Positions 13,501 through 28,500 of a stretch of DNA of 64,000 nt are shown piece after piece. The stretch lies in the NCBI GenBank assembly GCA_013397435.1, contig VZRG01000878.1, positions 121,643-185,642 of the forward strand, written 5' to 3'. The stretch's first letter is position 1; each line of letters opens with the position of its first letter. This DNA is from Erythrocercus mccallii (taxonomy: Eukaryota > Chordata > Aves > Passeriformes > Dicruridae). Under the pieces are notes generated by a model. That model was not told the origin of the DNA. It made no database searches and was given only the letters and a program-made list of their open reading frames with translations. Both the position numbers and the translations under genes were made by a program.

Positions 13501-16500
13501 TGAAATTCCACTGGGAAAAAATACCAGAATGAGGATTGCTTAGAAATTAGAACTGAACCTTCTTTACTACTATTATTAAAGCAGCTTTCACCCATGTTAG
13601 GAGAGCATTTAAAAGTCCAATTACTTAAAAACTACTCCTCTTAAACTCTAGCAATATTATGATTTCCAACCTAAGTTTATTTTCCATTTAGCTTTACTTT
13701 GTTTCTCTTGCAGATTCTTACCTAGAATTTAATTCCAAGTTAAATCAGCTCAACCTGCTACATTCCCTCACACAACACATGGCATTGCTGAAGGCACCAG
13801 GGCCAAGAACAGCATTATGGACTAGTACATATATTTCTATTTTTAAGTTCTGAGGTAACAAATCCCAGAAAATGTGTTTTGTTTTACAGAAAGCCGTTCA
13901 AGAACAAGGTGAGATTTCATGTCTTCAATCTCCTTTCCTTCCCAGTTTGTCACAGATCACAAAGTCATGGAATAATCTATTAGAGGATACAGGGAAGGTA
14001 ATGCAGAATTCAGTTCTCCCTTACTCTGCCTGGATGTGCCTGAATTTCAGGTATTTATCCAGTGGCCAGGCTGAGCTCAGCTGTTCACCTTGTTATAAAC
14101 CAGCAGATGTTCATTAGCACATTAAAGAGCATTTGCTTCTGCCAAATCAAACACTTGGAAAGTCCTGGGGAAAAAAAAAAAAGCAAACTTTGACCATGTC
14201 CCAAGGCAGCCTCTGAGGTCAGGGTTAAGAGCTCTGCAGCAGCTTCAGGAGATTTTTATTTTATCAGAGCCTGACTGGGCTGAAAAACTGCACCGCAACA
14301 GGGGGAAAAAAGTCACTTCAGCTTTCCCTTCCAGGCTCCTCTCTCCTTGGAAGGTTTGGATTATGTCACTTCTCTCAGGATTTGAAGGCTTTAACCAAAG
14401 ATCAGCTTGCAGGCTGCCCCAAAAGTGGCATTGCTTTAATTACTCCTACAGGGTATTTAAGGCTGGGGAAAAAAATACCACTAAAAAGTAAAAGTTTGTT
14501 CCACAAACAAAACCCTTCAGCTGGGAATAGCATCATGTGCAGTTGTCCTCCCTCTAGGGACAGGCTTTTCCCATTTGCAGTGCTTACAACATGAGCAAGA
14601 GAATAATTTAGCTCCAAAATTTGGTTCTTGATTCATGCACTCATTAGGTATTCGAAGAAAAGTCTACTCACAGGTTTTTAAAATAAAAAACCAATTCTGT
14701 CTGTACAATGCATTTGAGAAAATACCAAGGTTGCTTTACTAATTCAGGGAAAAATATAACACAGAGGTAATTTTAAATATTCTTGTGCAACAAAAATCAA
14801 AGCAACTCTCCCGTTCTCTCTAAAATAAAACAGTAATAAAAATAAAAATAATCATTTTAAGTACTGCCACCATTTCCTCTGGAGGGAATAGCAAATCAGC
14901 TGTAAAATTAACAGATTTCAACAATTACTTCCCAGAGAGAATGACTTCAGTAAATGCAGTGACAGTGCCTGTGCTCATTTAATGCACAACCAGACTCTGA
15001 CCAGCCCTTTTAAAATTTATTCCCTGTTTACTGGTGAGAAAATCCAACAGCAGTGCTTCTTGCTGGTTCGGTTATTTGGGGAAGAATTCTGTTGTCTATT
15101 GTGTCTGATCCTTTTCCAGAACTGCAGGATCTGGTTTGTAATTTACATCTGTGACAAAAAAGGTCCTCCCCAGCCATAAATTCCATGCATAATGTACTTC
15201 AATTACTGAGGGATTTCCATTTAATTTGAATGTATTCCTCAGATGATTGCTAAAATTATCCCACAAGTTTATTACTATTCCTCTAGAAAGTGGCTTCGAT
15301 CCATCAGATTTGGTTTCATTCCTTTTTCAGCTCTTTCTTTACCAGCTCTTGGTGTTTATCAATAATCCCATCACACTGAACTGCCCCTTTCTGCCCCAGC
15401 TGGGATTCCTCAGGCCTTCAAGGTCTTTCAAAAATGATATAAAATATGTAATATGTTATATCTGTTTCTTCCAGCAGCAGGAAAATACTCCTGTGCCATC
15501 TATTCGTGGCAGAGAACAATCTAAAGGTGACACTGACCATACTGAGAAGCTGGGGAAGTATTGGGCTGGGATAAATAACTCTGTGCCTCTGTCAGAACCA
15601 TTTAACAGCACCCAGGAATTCTAGAGATACATTATTGGAGAATAAATACCCATTCCTGCAGCTTTGAGAGAGATGGAACATTCCACAGCCACAGAAATTC
15701 CAGAGTTCAGGGTCAGTCTATTCTATTATTTCATTTTCCTGGTTTACAGCACAGGATGGAGCAGGGATATGCTCAGGTGCTTGCTGTTGTAGGAGATCTC
15801 ATTTGCTGTATCTCAAATTTATCAGATTTTTGGAGAATCATATCATTATCACTCCCTTATGATTATAAAGAAGTGACAGTGTTAAAACTTGAGCCATTAC
15901 AACTCGAGCTCATGAAGCAAGTGAGGCAAACACTGCTCAATTTAAGCTTAAAGCAATTTTTTCATCACTGGATACTTCCACTGCCAACATTTTTACCATT
16001 TTCAGACCTTTTCATGCCTGCTCGGGGCACTTAGGAACTTCCTACATTTGTCTGAGTCAAAAATGAAAACAGACAACAACAAAAACAAGCCACACCCACC
16101 CTCCCCAAGAAACCACCAGATTTGTTTTGCATTCATAACGAACATTCTTCTACCCTTAAACAAGGTTAGACCAATTAGTGCAATTAAGACTCAAATAGAC
16201 CTAAACAATTCTTCATATGAGCAGAATCCCTGCTTTGAATACAATTGAATCCAGCACTTCAAATTCTAATGGAAGCAAAGCAGGAGGAAGGAGTGTTTGT
16301 GGGAGGTTTCTGGATGTTTTAAGAAATTTCAAGTAGTCAGGTTGTAGCTGTGGTTAGTTCCACACCAGTGCTGAAGATCTCATCAGTCCAGCCACAAAGA
16401 AAACTCCCAAAATTCAGTGTCTGAAATCCCAGAAGAAGCCAAATCCTTGCCTACCTGATATGCCATTCTTGCTGGTGTTCAATAAAGCTACAGATGCTGC

Positions 16501-19500
16501 AGAGACTCTTTTATTATTCACAGTCTGCCCTGCTTTCCTTGAGGTACATTCTTCACTATCACTGTCCTGGAGATTGAGTAGCCTGGGCTGGAAACACTGC
16601 AGTCGACATGATCTGATATTGCTTAGGATTTCAGGAAGGGACAGTCTGTTTTCACAATGTTTATTGGAAGCATTGGTCCGTGAAAAATTAGAAGAAAAGT
16701 CTAAAGTCTGGGAAGAGCTTGAAAAACTGTTCAGCATTTCCGGGTCAATCTGCCTCAAGACAGGATCGTGTTCTGTGGATATTCGGTCCATGATAACCCT
16801 GATTAAAGAGGAGGAGGAAAATCATTAGGTTCAGGATCTCTTTTTAATACTTTTAGCCTTTGATGGGGAATGAAGAATTCAAAATCACCCAACTGTACCT
16901 TCCACCCCTGCCAATCCTCCTCCTTGCAAATCCTATACATCTCCTTGGGATTGTAAGGGTTGTAAGGCAATGCCTGAACCTCAGTTTGTCCAATTCTGCC
17001 AATTCTGGGCTTTCATACGAAGAATTCGTTTGGTCCAAACGAGGCTGTGAGAAAAGAAAAGGCAATTTTATATCAAAGGGTGCTTTGATAAGGGCACTGC
17101 TGGTTATCATGCACAGGCTGCAGGACAGAACGTGTGGTTTATGTTCAGTTAACCAATAATAGCTTCAGCAGTTAAAAAATAAACTCTAACATTTAGGCTG
17201 TTAAATATTCTGCTTCTAACAGCAATGGAAAAGTTGGAGAAAATGAAAATAAAAGTTTACAGTCATCTCAACGTCTTTTGGCAAAGGAATTTACTCACTG
17301 GCTAAGGGAAAAAAAGAAAGGAGGATGAATTCTAAGCAAGTGGGAAGTTCAGCTTGGACCTTTCAGAGCCAAGCAGAAAAGGAGATGTTCCTGCAATTGT
17401 CTTTGGACTCACCAAAGCATCAAAGCTCTGCTGGCCAGAGCGGGAACAAAACTCCAACATCAGCAACCTAATTTTGCCAACCTAAATTTAAAGAAAACAC
17501 CACTAAGCCCAAGAGCACAGCATAATACTGCATACACTTACAGCATAATACTGGCATCCTGCTCTTCTCCTGAAAGCACAGGGTCCATCAGGATCATTTT
17601 CCTCTTCTGCTTCTGACACTGGTGAGGGTACCTAGACCAGAAAACAACATCCCTCAACAACTGCCACATTTGTATAACTGTATTGATTATAGAAGTTTGT
17701 GTTTATATAACGTGCACTGCCACGTTGATATAGCAAAGCAGAGCTGGGAAGGAAAACTCACTTTATACAAGGAGCTTTTAAATATATTCAGAGTTGAGAC
17801 AAGCCAGGGTGACCAAATGCCAGCTGACTGCAATTTCTGCCTTGTGCACACTGAGATTTTGGTGGTTACCTGTGGGAACTCGTCCTCATCAGAGCTGTGG
17901 AAGTCGTACTGTTTGATATCACTCTTGCTGAGCACAGGCAAGGGCTCAGCCAGGGGCTGAGGGGTCACCACACACTCCAGTTTGGGCTTCTTCAGGTACT
18001 TCTTCTTCTGACGGACAACATCGGACACCTCCTCCTTTAGAGAGGAGTGGTGAGGATGCTGCTCGGGAAAAACAAACAGAAAATTCTAAAAACTAAATCA
18101 GGAGAAAACTTAATTTGAGACAGGACTGCTTGTCTTGCAAAGGCTCTGCTGATTTTTCAAACACAGCATGCGAAATGTACTGAACACATTAAACCCCAGC
18201 ACTTTCCCTCTGATTGTTTTTACAGGTATTTATTAATAATCAGAGAGCTCTAGAGCCATGTGACTGCCTGAGAGGCTCCTCACCCTGCACTACACTCAGT
18301 ATATTGTCATTGAAATTCCTCTTGCAATTATTTTCTGAGATCTCATTTTTCCCCGGCACTTTCAATTTTCTGAACTGCTTGGACATGTTCAAAAGAAACA
18401 ATTTAATTTGTTTCCTGTTTCTCACAGAGCTGACACTTTTGAACAGATGTGATGGCATTTGGGTTGGCTATTTAAGATTTTTCTCACATAAACCCTCTGC
18501 AGTGAGCAATTCCATCCATATTGAACTGTCCACTTGAACACAAATGTTATTAAACTTCAAAGCTCCCATTTGAACAGATTATTTCACTTGCAAAAGTCTC
18601 CATTTGAAGGAGAAGCACCAGTGCAGTTTTAAAAAGGGTTTAAATTCATCCTGAATTAACACCCATCAATAACAGCCTGACTGAAACTGACTCCAGTGAT
18701 GGAGCTGGGCTTGGGAACCAGAGGAAGAACACGAGGAATGCCAAAATTCCTGGAGAACCAGGCACTGTATGGAATCCTGGGACCACTAGGTGTCGCAGGT
18801 GCTAAATACAAATTTCCAGAGGTTTTCAACTCTCAGCCTCACCCCCAAGCATTTTAACTCCTAACAGTTCAGGTTATTTCTTCAGACACAGCTCTGAATT
18901 CAAAGTATATCCAAGGGAACGATGATCCCAAAGGAATGATGAGCCCAGGAACAAGAGACTCGTGGCAGGGAAATAATCTTACCTTAACTTTACATTCTTG
19001 AACTTTGTGGTGGTTCCCATTGTGGAGAGATGATGGAGTTGTGCCCATCTCTTTTTCAGGTCTGTTCAGCTTCACTTCATTGAGGATTTCACCTCCATAA
19101 TCACCCAAATGGTACCTGAAAAAACCAGGATTAAAACTACAGAGCTGCATTTCCACTGGGAAATGTCTGAAAGACACAAACCAGTGTCTTCCAATTGTCT
19201 ACACAAACCCCTTCTCTTTTAATTCCTGAAGTTTATGGTGTTATAATGAATAAATTATGAGAGATGATTTCAAAGCCATTTAGTGAAAATATAAAACCTT
19301 GGGGTTTATAATCTGGAATTACCTTTTCTCCACAACTTCCAACGTTAAATGCAACAGCTCCCGTTTTGTTTTCTCTCTCCTCTTAATCATCTCCAAAATT
19401 GTTATGGCTCTGCTAAACTCCCTCCTTAATTTCAACATCTTCTCATAAGATGCTTCATCGTTCTTTCGGTTCTGTTGAGAGATGAAACAAATTTTTAGTC

Positions 19501-22500
19501 AAAAGGAAAAGCCATGAGGCACAAACTGCAAAAATAAAGTTATATAATGCTGCTGCAAACGAGGCTCATGAGGACACTCCAAAGCAGCTTCTCCTAAAGC
19601 AGATCCTACTTGGCAAATAAAGCCACAAAAAGTAAACAAAACCACTTCTAAGAGTAAACTGAGAAGAATTTTTCAGCCATTTCCCCCCATGTTTTGCTCA
19701 AGATTCCAGATCAACCCAGTGGAAGTTTGTCAGAACAAGGAAATCAAGCCTTGGCTCCTACAAAACCTTCCCCACCTTGACTTCCACACACACTAAAGCA
19801 GTGCACATGTACAAAGGTGATCCAAAATGCTAATTACAGACTTCCTGGCTCAAATCATTCCATGCTCCAAATACAAAACCTAGGAAACTGTTTCCCCTTT
19901 TCCCCCACAGAAAGGGAAGCTTCCAACCCAGCAGGCTGCCTGTGTGCCAGGCACTGCTCTGAGCTTCAGCTCAAAACACCAACAGACATTAAATTATCCC
20001 CTGCAAGATGCTGCACAGGGCTCCAAATTATCCCTACCAAGGGAGAAATGTGAAAATCCCAAGCAGCACTTGCTGCCAAGTCACCTTTCTGGTCTGCATC
20101 TTCTCCGTTCTCCTGCGGAAGGCCACGTAGGGGTCGTTGTTGGTGGAGCCATCCCTCTTCTCCTGCTTGATCTGGGGGATGAGGGAGGGCCCCCGGCAGT
20201 TCTTGCGTTTCCTCACCCAGTAGTCATAGACAGCCTTGATCAGGTAATCGTCCTCGTTGAGCAGCAGTTTGGCCTCCTGAAGGGTCACCAGCTGCAGGGG
20301 AACAGGGAAAAGCTGCAGTTGGGATGGTCACCACACACTCGTCGTGCGCTTTCTGCACGAACTTCGTTATTTTCCAGCACCACAGTGCTGGAAAATATTC
20401 ACATTCATGGAAATTGAAGCCATCGGTTGTTCTTCCCCAGTTAGATTTCCCAATTTTTGTGAACCAGCAGCATCTCTTTCATCCAGTGGTCTGGAACTCC
20501 CATCAATCTTTCATGAAATCTGAAAACACTTTGAAACAACTACAAGCACAGGATAGAAAGAACTTACTACAGTCTGCAAGTCATGATTTGGGAATCACTT
20601 ACATCTGACTATTTTTTCCTAAAAAAGAAAAAGTTTCTTATTTGTTAACCTTTATTAATGTGTAATTCTTTGCAGTTGAATGTTGATTCCCCTGGAAGCG
20701 AATTTACTTCTTAATTATTCCCCCCACTAAATGTTTACTTTGTGATAGAACAGGATCCCTGTTTATTCCCATCCCTGTTTATTCCAGCCTGGAGACACAA
20801 AGCTGTTCGCTTGTTTGCTAAGTTATTTCAGTAGGTGGTAGTTCTACATAGGTCATTTAAAGATAAAAATTAAATCTATGTTCAGCTTTTTATATGGAAA
20901 TCAGACTCTAAATAAATGCAAAAATATCATTAAATAGTACATTAGTTTAACAGGCTCATATCGTCTTCAACCATTAAATAAGAAGAAAATAGTACCTTTA
21001 GTATAACTTAAAAAGAAGTCAGGCAGCACTTCATCTGCCCCATAATTTGAAAAATATCAACTGAACAACCTAATTTACACTTTTGCAATGTGTCAAACTT
21101 AAATCTTGTCCTATGTTAGGAGAAGAAAAAAGAAAACAACACATTTTGGAAAATGAAGGAAATCCTGACTGTAACCATGGCTACTCTGCAAATGTTAATT
21201 CCAGCCAGAGCAGAATAAAACCTTTGCAACCTATGGTAGAATTAGAAAAGCACTGAACTGTTTTTTTTTTAAAAAAGGAAAAAGTATTGCTTAGAAATCA
21301 TTTCAGTTGTGTTTGTCTTTTGCTCCTTTTCCGTTAACATCTTTCTTATCAAAAATAAATCAACTCTGCCTTGAGTGCACTGGGAAAGTGAAGTTGAGCC
21401 TTTGTGCTTGTGTTCCCTGCTTAAATCAGAACGCACGGGAGGAAAGCCTGGAACCCCTCCTGGGCAGGGAAGGCATTCTCAAGCAACATCCTTTAATATT
21501 CCAGGGATAAGGGATGGAATCTGGGAATTGGGAGGCAGCAGCCAAAGCCCACCAGCCACCTCTCTTCCCAAGCTCCAATAACCTGCAAATGTTGCTTGTA
21601 TCTACAGAGAAAACTGTATTCTTGTAACACTTCATTTCTGAAAAGCATCTTCAAATCTTCAATTTAACTTCATTACTCCAGCAAAAAAAGGTGAAACCAC
21701 CATCAGAAAAATGAATATTCATCAAGAGAAGTGATCATCAGAATGGCCTGAACTGAAAGCCAGAACGGGGTGTCTGCATCAAAGCTCCAACAAACCCAAG
21801 CACACGTTCAACACGTATCATCCTATTTTTCCCTTCATTCCCATTCTCTTAGCATAGTGAGAAATCTCTGCCTTTCTGAAGTTGCTCTAAGATGGAGAAA
21901 AATAAAGAATTTTGGCTTTTTAGCAGACAGCACTGAACTAAATCAGGTTAGGAACTAAGGCAGAGCCATGGATCCCACAATCCCACAATGGATTTTTCAC
22001 TCCCACAAAGCCTCATCTCACTGGGAAATAACTCCACCTGTTTCAAACTTGACTTGCACAAACTGATCTCTCAGGTGTAGTTTTGGAGTAAATATTTTGG
22101 GCTGTGAGACCCTTCTCCAGACACTGCCCTCCTGGAACACCCCAGGGTCTGATTTAACACTGGTACAAGGTTAATTCACTCTCTGTGCTTCTAACCCTGA
22201 AAAACCAACCAAAGTCAATGTCCAGCAGAAACAATCGAAAAAAATTTGGATTCTCTTATGTTTGTCGCCATTTCTACACCTATTGATCATCACAAGTTTA
22301 TTCCATGCCAACAGTGGTAAAACAAGCTGTGTGTCTCACACACTGTGGTGAGGAATTAAAATTTCAAATCAATCCCTGCAACCCCAAAAGCTCCTTCCCC
22401 ACCTGTTTTATCTGAAGTTACCAATATTGACACAGGAGACAGCAACGTGATTTCTGTGGAATTGCAGACACTAGAACACACTTCTGTTAGCAGGAAATAA

Positions 22501-25500
22501 AACCAAGCACCCATCCAGAACCACCCCCTAGGAAAGTAAATCCTCTCAGTGATTCCTTCACACCATACCTGACTAGAACTGGCTTTTTCGAGTCTGTCAA
22601 CCATTATTTCAAACTGCAGTGGCTTGATTTCCATCTTCCTGTTCAGCCTGTTCAGTAGGGTCTCATCCTCAGAGTCCATATCATAATCTGGCTGTTCATT
22701 GTCCAGATTAAAGGCTGGAACACAAGAAATTGAAATGCTGGATAAGTAACACACTCTGGACACACATCAGAAATCAAAAATAACTGAGAAAATTCCAGAC
22801 CAGCACTTCTCTGCCAGAACACTTCTTTAATGCTAGAAAGTTTCCCCATGTAACACAACGCAGGTGGAAGTTGCTTGTCTCCAACTTCCAGTACGAAAGG
22901 AATCCAAAAGTTTCATTTTAAGTGACTTGAAGGGGTGATAGGCACAGAGACTTCAATGGATCTTTGCAAAACAAGAGCAAGGATGCTTGACAGTACTGAT
23001 ATAACACAGCTCCTCCAGAATATCATGGGAAGATAATAAGAACTAAACCATTTTCAATTAAATTCCAGATCTGGAGAAAAAGCATTTACACTGATGTTCA
23101 ATATAATTTCTGTTGTCCATTTTTAGACAGTACACCAAACCTAAAGTGTTAAAATATTTAATAGACTAAACTTTTTCTTGTTTTATGTAACTGTAGAAAT
23201 CGTAGACCAATCCTGTGGGAATTGTTATTTCTCCAAAACTACCTCAGCTGTGGATGTAGAGCCTGACAATTCCTTCAGGCTCTCCAAATAATCAGTTCTC
23301 AACCTCTCACCAAAGCTCATGTCTTTATTACTAATTGTGCTAATTAAGTTTCCATACTTGACAAAGTTCCCGGTCCTACTAAAAGCAGAAGGAAGTTCTC
23401 ATTCAGGTAACACAGCACAAATAAAATTTTACAACAAATGTAAGTAAACTGCATTTGACAGTAAGAACTGTTAATAGAAATATTAACTGTACACCTAATA
23501 AAACCCTGAAGGGGTGACACACCAGGTACAATACTCCCAGTAATTCAATCAGCACTGGAATAACAGCAGTTAATAGGCCTGATGAAATCTATTCTTAACA
23601 GACAAACAGCACTATCTTATCTCTATGCTCTTGTGGTTATACCAAGTGCTAATTTAAAAACCTCTCCTACTGAGCTGCCCTATGCGCTTTGAGAGCACAT
23701 TAAAACAAAAACTTGGAAAAGCAGGAACAGAAGAAAACCGCAAAAAGAAGTCTTTAAAACAAATCCCAGTATTTTCCCTCCCACAGGCAGGTGGTCAGCA
23801 GTGTCCTTCCACATCTCAGCCTTGCCCTAGACCACTCTCTCTGTGAGCCAGAGCAATAAATGAGCTAAACCACTACTACTATTTGTTTATTCAGACACAG
23901 AAACTCAGCCAGATGCAGCTGGGAGGGGCTAAAAAGCAGCTCCTCAGCATCTTCAGCTCAAGCTGGTACCTCTCAGAGGAGACAGTGCCCAACTGTACCA
24001 ACTGTGGCAACAGCACTTGCCCACAAGAGTTCTCTGACCTGCCATACAGTGTAACAATTGATTTGAGGAGAAATTAATAACAGGCTGTAACCACGTGTCA
24101 AGAACTGCTGGCAATATTAATCCAGTAATACAAGCTGCATGGCAAGTTTATTTAAGACACTGTCACTGGGCATGTGACCAAGAGCTCTCCAACAATTAAC
24201 TGTGTATGGGACTTAAAGTGCAGCTTTCAACACCAGATCTGCCTCTCCAGCAGATCACTGCTCACATGTGGACTGAAAACCATTAAAGTCCACAAAAAGC
24301 TTGTTTGCCCTCAGGCAGATGTTGGTCTCACATCAGGAAAGATGTCAACCTATTGCCTGTCAGTAGATAATTCAATAATCCCTTGTGGACAAAATGTTTC
24401 CAGTCAGCTTTTCTAAGCCAGAACATCAGTGAGCAGGAGGATCTGCGACAGAGAAGATGTGATGTTGTTGTAAATTGTGAGCTGTGCCAGTAAACTTCCT
24501 TTCATTTCCACAATGGGAAAAGAGGAGTCACTAAAAGGTCTTGAACTATCCATCTTCCAGAACAAAGTCAGGATCAAGTGAGAGGTGACCAGGAGACACT
24601 GAGACAAGCAAAAAGGAAAGAAAAAGCCCAACCATTCCATCAAAAAGTATCTTAAAACACCAATCACCCTCGGGAACACACTGTGGCTATCAGTGATGGG
24701 AAGGCAGCACCTGCACTGACCCCATCGTGGTGCACCTCAGCTGGAAGCAGAGGGGTCCCTCCCTCTCTCTGCTCACTATTTTGATAAATATTCGAGCTGA
24801 TACGATAAAAGGCATCCCACAGGTACTTGCCAGGATCACCACACATCAAACAAATCCAGTCTCATCTTCCTGAGCAAACCCCCATGATTGCCGTGAGAAC
24901 AGCAGTAGCCCTTGTCACATATCCCACTTTTCATGCTCTTCTGTCATCAGCAATGTTCTGTTTGTCCTGACCTGTATTTATCAGTGCAGTTCCCTTTCAA
25001 AGAGAGGGGCTTTCCATGGGAGGTGCAGGGATGGAAGTAGCACCTGTGTCAGTGCAGACAGGATGGCCACAAACTCCTCTCAGCAGTCTGGGGAGGTGTG
25101 AGAGCCTCAGGAAATGCCAGGCTTCCCCTTCTAATTTGGAGTTAATCAACCCAAAGCTGGCTTGTCCCAGCACTGGGCCACCCATGGAAGTGTCCTCCTC
25201 CCCCATGATGTCTCAAACAGGCTTTCAGCAACATCTTAATTACCAGTTTTCTTCTTTCCCCAAGCACTGAGGGAACTGAAACTGTTCCAGAAAGCCATTT
25301 TTCACCCTGGAGCTGGCATGCAGCGTGGCAGCTCCTGGCTTGCACAGCCATCACAAGACCCAGGTGTTTTTGTGCCACAGATGGAACTCCCTGATCCTGC
25401 CCTGCCATGGCAGCTGGGGGAGCTGCTCCTGCAGGAGCTGCTGGAGAACCAGCCCCGTGTTTCAGTCCACATGGACACCTCCTGTTGAATCCTGGGACAT

Positions 25501-28500
25501 TCCCCTGACTCAGGATAAATCCAGCCTTTCTCCTCTAGAACATCTGCATTTCTACATGGTCAGACAGGCCCCAGTGATCCCACCTGGGAAGTTTCTCCAG
25601 GAATGCTCAGGACTCGCTGGTTTGCTGCTGCAGACACAACATCCCAGTGATCCCACCTGGGAAGNNNNNNNNNNNNNNNNNNNNNNNNNNNNNNNNNNNN
25701 NNNNNNNNNNNNNNNNNNNNNNNNNNNNNNNNNNNNNNNNNNNNNNNNNNNNNNNNNNNNNNNNNNNNNNNNNNNNNNNNNNNNNNNNNNNNNNNNNNNN
25801 NNNNNNNNNNNNNNNNNNNNNNNNNNNNNNNNNNNNNNNNNNNNNNNNNNNNNNNNNNNNNNNNNNNNNNNNNNNNNNNNNNNNNNNNNNNNNNNNNNNN
25901 NNNNNNNNNNNNNNNNNNNNNNNNNNNNNNNNNNNNNNNTGCTGCAGACACAACATCCCAGTGATCCCACCTGGGAAGTTTCTCCAGGAATGCTCAGAAC
26001 TCGCTGGTTTGCTCACCGCTGCTGCAGACACAACACCCCAGTTCCCACCCTCTGCCACTCCACCCACTCCCAGCAGTACCTGCCAGAGGGATTTGGTTTT
26101 TTGTTTACTTGAGCTCCCCTAGGAACTGAGTTTATACCAACTCACACAAATGCAATTTGTTTCTCAGTGACGTTACACTGAGCTGGGTTTAACTTGACTA
26201 AATTAACTCATTTCATTTAACTAACTAAATTAAGGCTGTGGTTCCTCACTCATTGCAGCTGCCACAGGCAGGAGCTCCCACTGAACCCAGTGCTTCCAGT
26301 GCCTTCCCTCCCCAGCAAACCAGGCCTGAGCCAAGGCAGCAAACTGATAAATACAGAGGGTCAGCCAACCAAAAAATGGGAGAAACTTCCAGCCAAAAAG
26401 TTCCTTTTAAGCATGACTGGAGTTCATTCCCCACTTCATGAACATTGTTTCTGTGAGGGGACACTTGTCCTCCTCTTAGCTCTAATTTAGATGCAAGTTT
26501 ACCAACTTAATCTCTTTGCTAATTATCAATAACTTAAAATGCATCTCCATGTTACTGATGCTACAAATTCTCTTGGAGAATTATGAAGCCTGCTGGAACC
26601 ATTAGCATAGTTCAAGGTTTTTTCTTTACATTCTGCTCAACATCACCTGTGTTGGTGCGACTGAATTTGATTAATACCTGGAACCTTGCTTATTCACAAA
26701 TTCCAGGCTTTACAAAGAAATTAACTTTTTTCTGCTTGGAACTACTGATCTCAATAAATGAATGTAAAAAATATTAAAATCTTAGGCTACCGCAATCCCA
26801 GCAAAACATCATTTGCCAAAAATACCCACCAGTAAGTATGGATTATAGTTTGTGTCCTCCTGGCATTTTCTATCAGTTTATATAACTTCACTGGCCAAAG
26901 TGAGTATTGCTGCTATTTGTGCTTTAAGCATGAAAACAGAATTTCTAAGCAGTTTATGTAGCATAAAGCTGCCTTGTATCACACCTACTCCATCCAGAGT
27001 ATGTGGGAAAAATTATCTTGGAGCAGTATCAGATATTTATCTTCAGCTCAAATACCTTCTGTAATTCTGTCCAGAAAGACTGTGAGTCTCAACAAGACAA
27101 AGAAAATTTTGGCATAATATATTTAACATTTTTAGACATGTTTATTAACAGTATTCACAGTGTTTCTGGCAGTGTCCAACAAAGACCAGAATAAAATACA
27201 TTCCTCCCTCAGCAGCTTGCTTTCAATCATTCAGCCTGCCTTGCTTCCAAGTTTATTTCTTTTATTAAGGAGAGAAACAATTCCTTTCGATTTATTTTTC
27301 CCCATCACCTCCATGGTCTGTATTGCATCACAGAGGACCCTGAGCACATTATTTCCAAAATCTTCTATTTTGTAAATACATGGAAAAAATTGGACACTTC
27401 ACCAGGCTGCTGAGAAATGATGCAATAATTGAATCAAAGGTTTTGCTACAAAGGTAATTCCTGGGAGGAATCCAAGTGACCAAATAACCCCCTGAACCAC
27501 ATCCTGCAAAGGACAAACATGAACTGGGTGCCAAGGAACAAGTGAACTGTAAGAGTGTCACTTGTCAACACAACATCAACCAAAAGAAATGAGGAAATTA
27601 ATCCACAGCCCACAGGTTTAGATTAATGAGATCTTGTAGGACATAAGCTAAGCTCACGTAGAATATTTCATTTTATCTCTAAAATAAACTCAGAGTTTCC
27701 TGCTGAAATGGAATTCTTCAGGTTTAGCCAAACTCAGAGAGAAGTGAGTGTTACCCACAACAGCCTGAGCCCCAGTGGCAGCACAGCTGCCCTGCCAGAA
27801 CTCTTATTATGAGCAGCAGGACAAATGCTGATTTCATCCCAAAAACTCTTCTGCTTTATGGACCTGCACTTACGGAGAACTTTGGAGCTACCAGGTGAGC
27901 AAGACAACCTCCCTCCTGCTCCCTATATCAGTCTAAGCAACCAGGAGGCAGCCAGGCAGCTGCACTTATTCCTTCTAAGGACTAGGAAGGGAAAAAAACC
28001 ACAAGAAGTGAGGCTGGATCAGGAATACTGGAAACCCAAGAGCCAAGATGAGGCTCAGCAGCTGCTGCACATGGACAGAGCATCAGCAGAGAGCCAGAAA
28101 CAAACCCAGCAGCACAACTCCCACCTTCACCAGCAACAGTCACTTCTTCTAAAACTTGAGAAGATACTGGAATTCACATCTGTAAATGAATTTCTGAGAC
28201 CACTCTGAGCACAAGGTTACTCAGGTCAAATAAGGAAGGGATGAACAGACCCCACAACAATCCCAATGTTTTGAACTCACGTTGGATGTGAATGAACTGC
28301 TTTGGTTGCTTGAACTCTCCTTTGTACAAACGATTGTAGTAGTTGACATTGCTCTCTGCTTCAGGGACTGGGATAACCATGCTCTCCTTCTTTTCTCTGA
28401 AAACTTGCTGTGCTGAGATTGCCCGTTGCAAATGATGTTCCTGCAAGGGGAAAATGGGAGAGTTGATTTAGGTATCAGTGTACAAAGTGCAGATAAAAGA

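Larger units (their letters stand above)
22715..28280 (-). other. EPC2: EPC2 intron 2 (5.6 kb) with assembly gap
   Basis: The intron holds the run of N at 25665-25939 inside a ~73-bp tandem repeat. The 23.9-25.5 kb part is unusually balanced in base composition and might be an old unclassified repeat. No exon was recognised. Confidence 0.9.

Noticed and set aside
25325..26122. Long open frames spanning the N run
   Set aside because: They are open only because undetermined bases are read as unknown residues, and the rest is tandem repeat.
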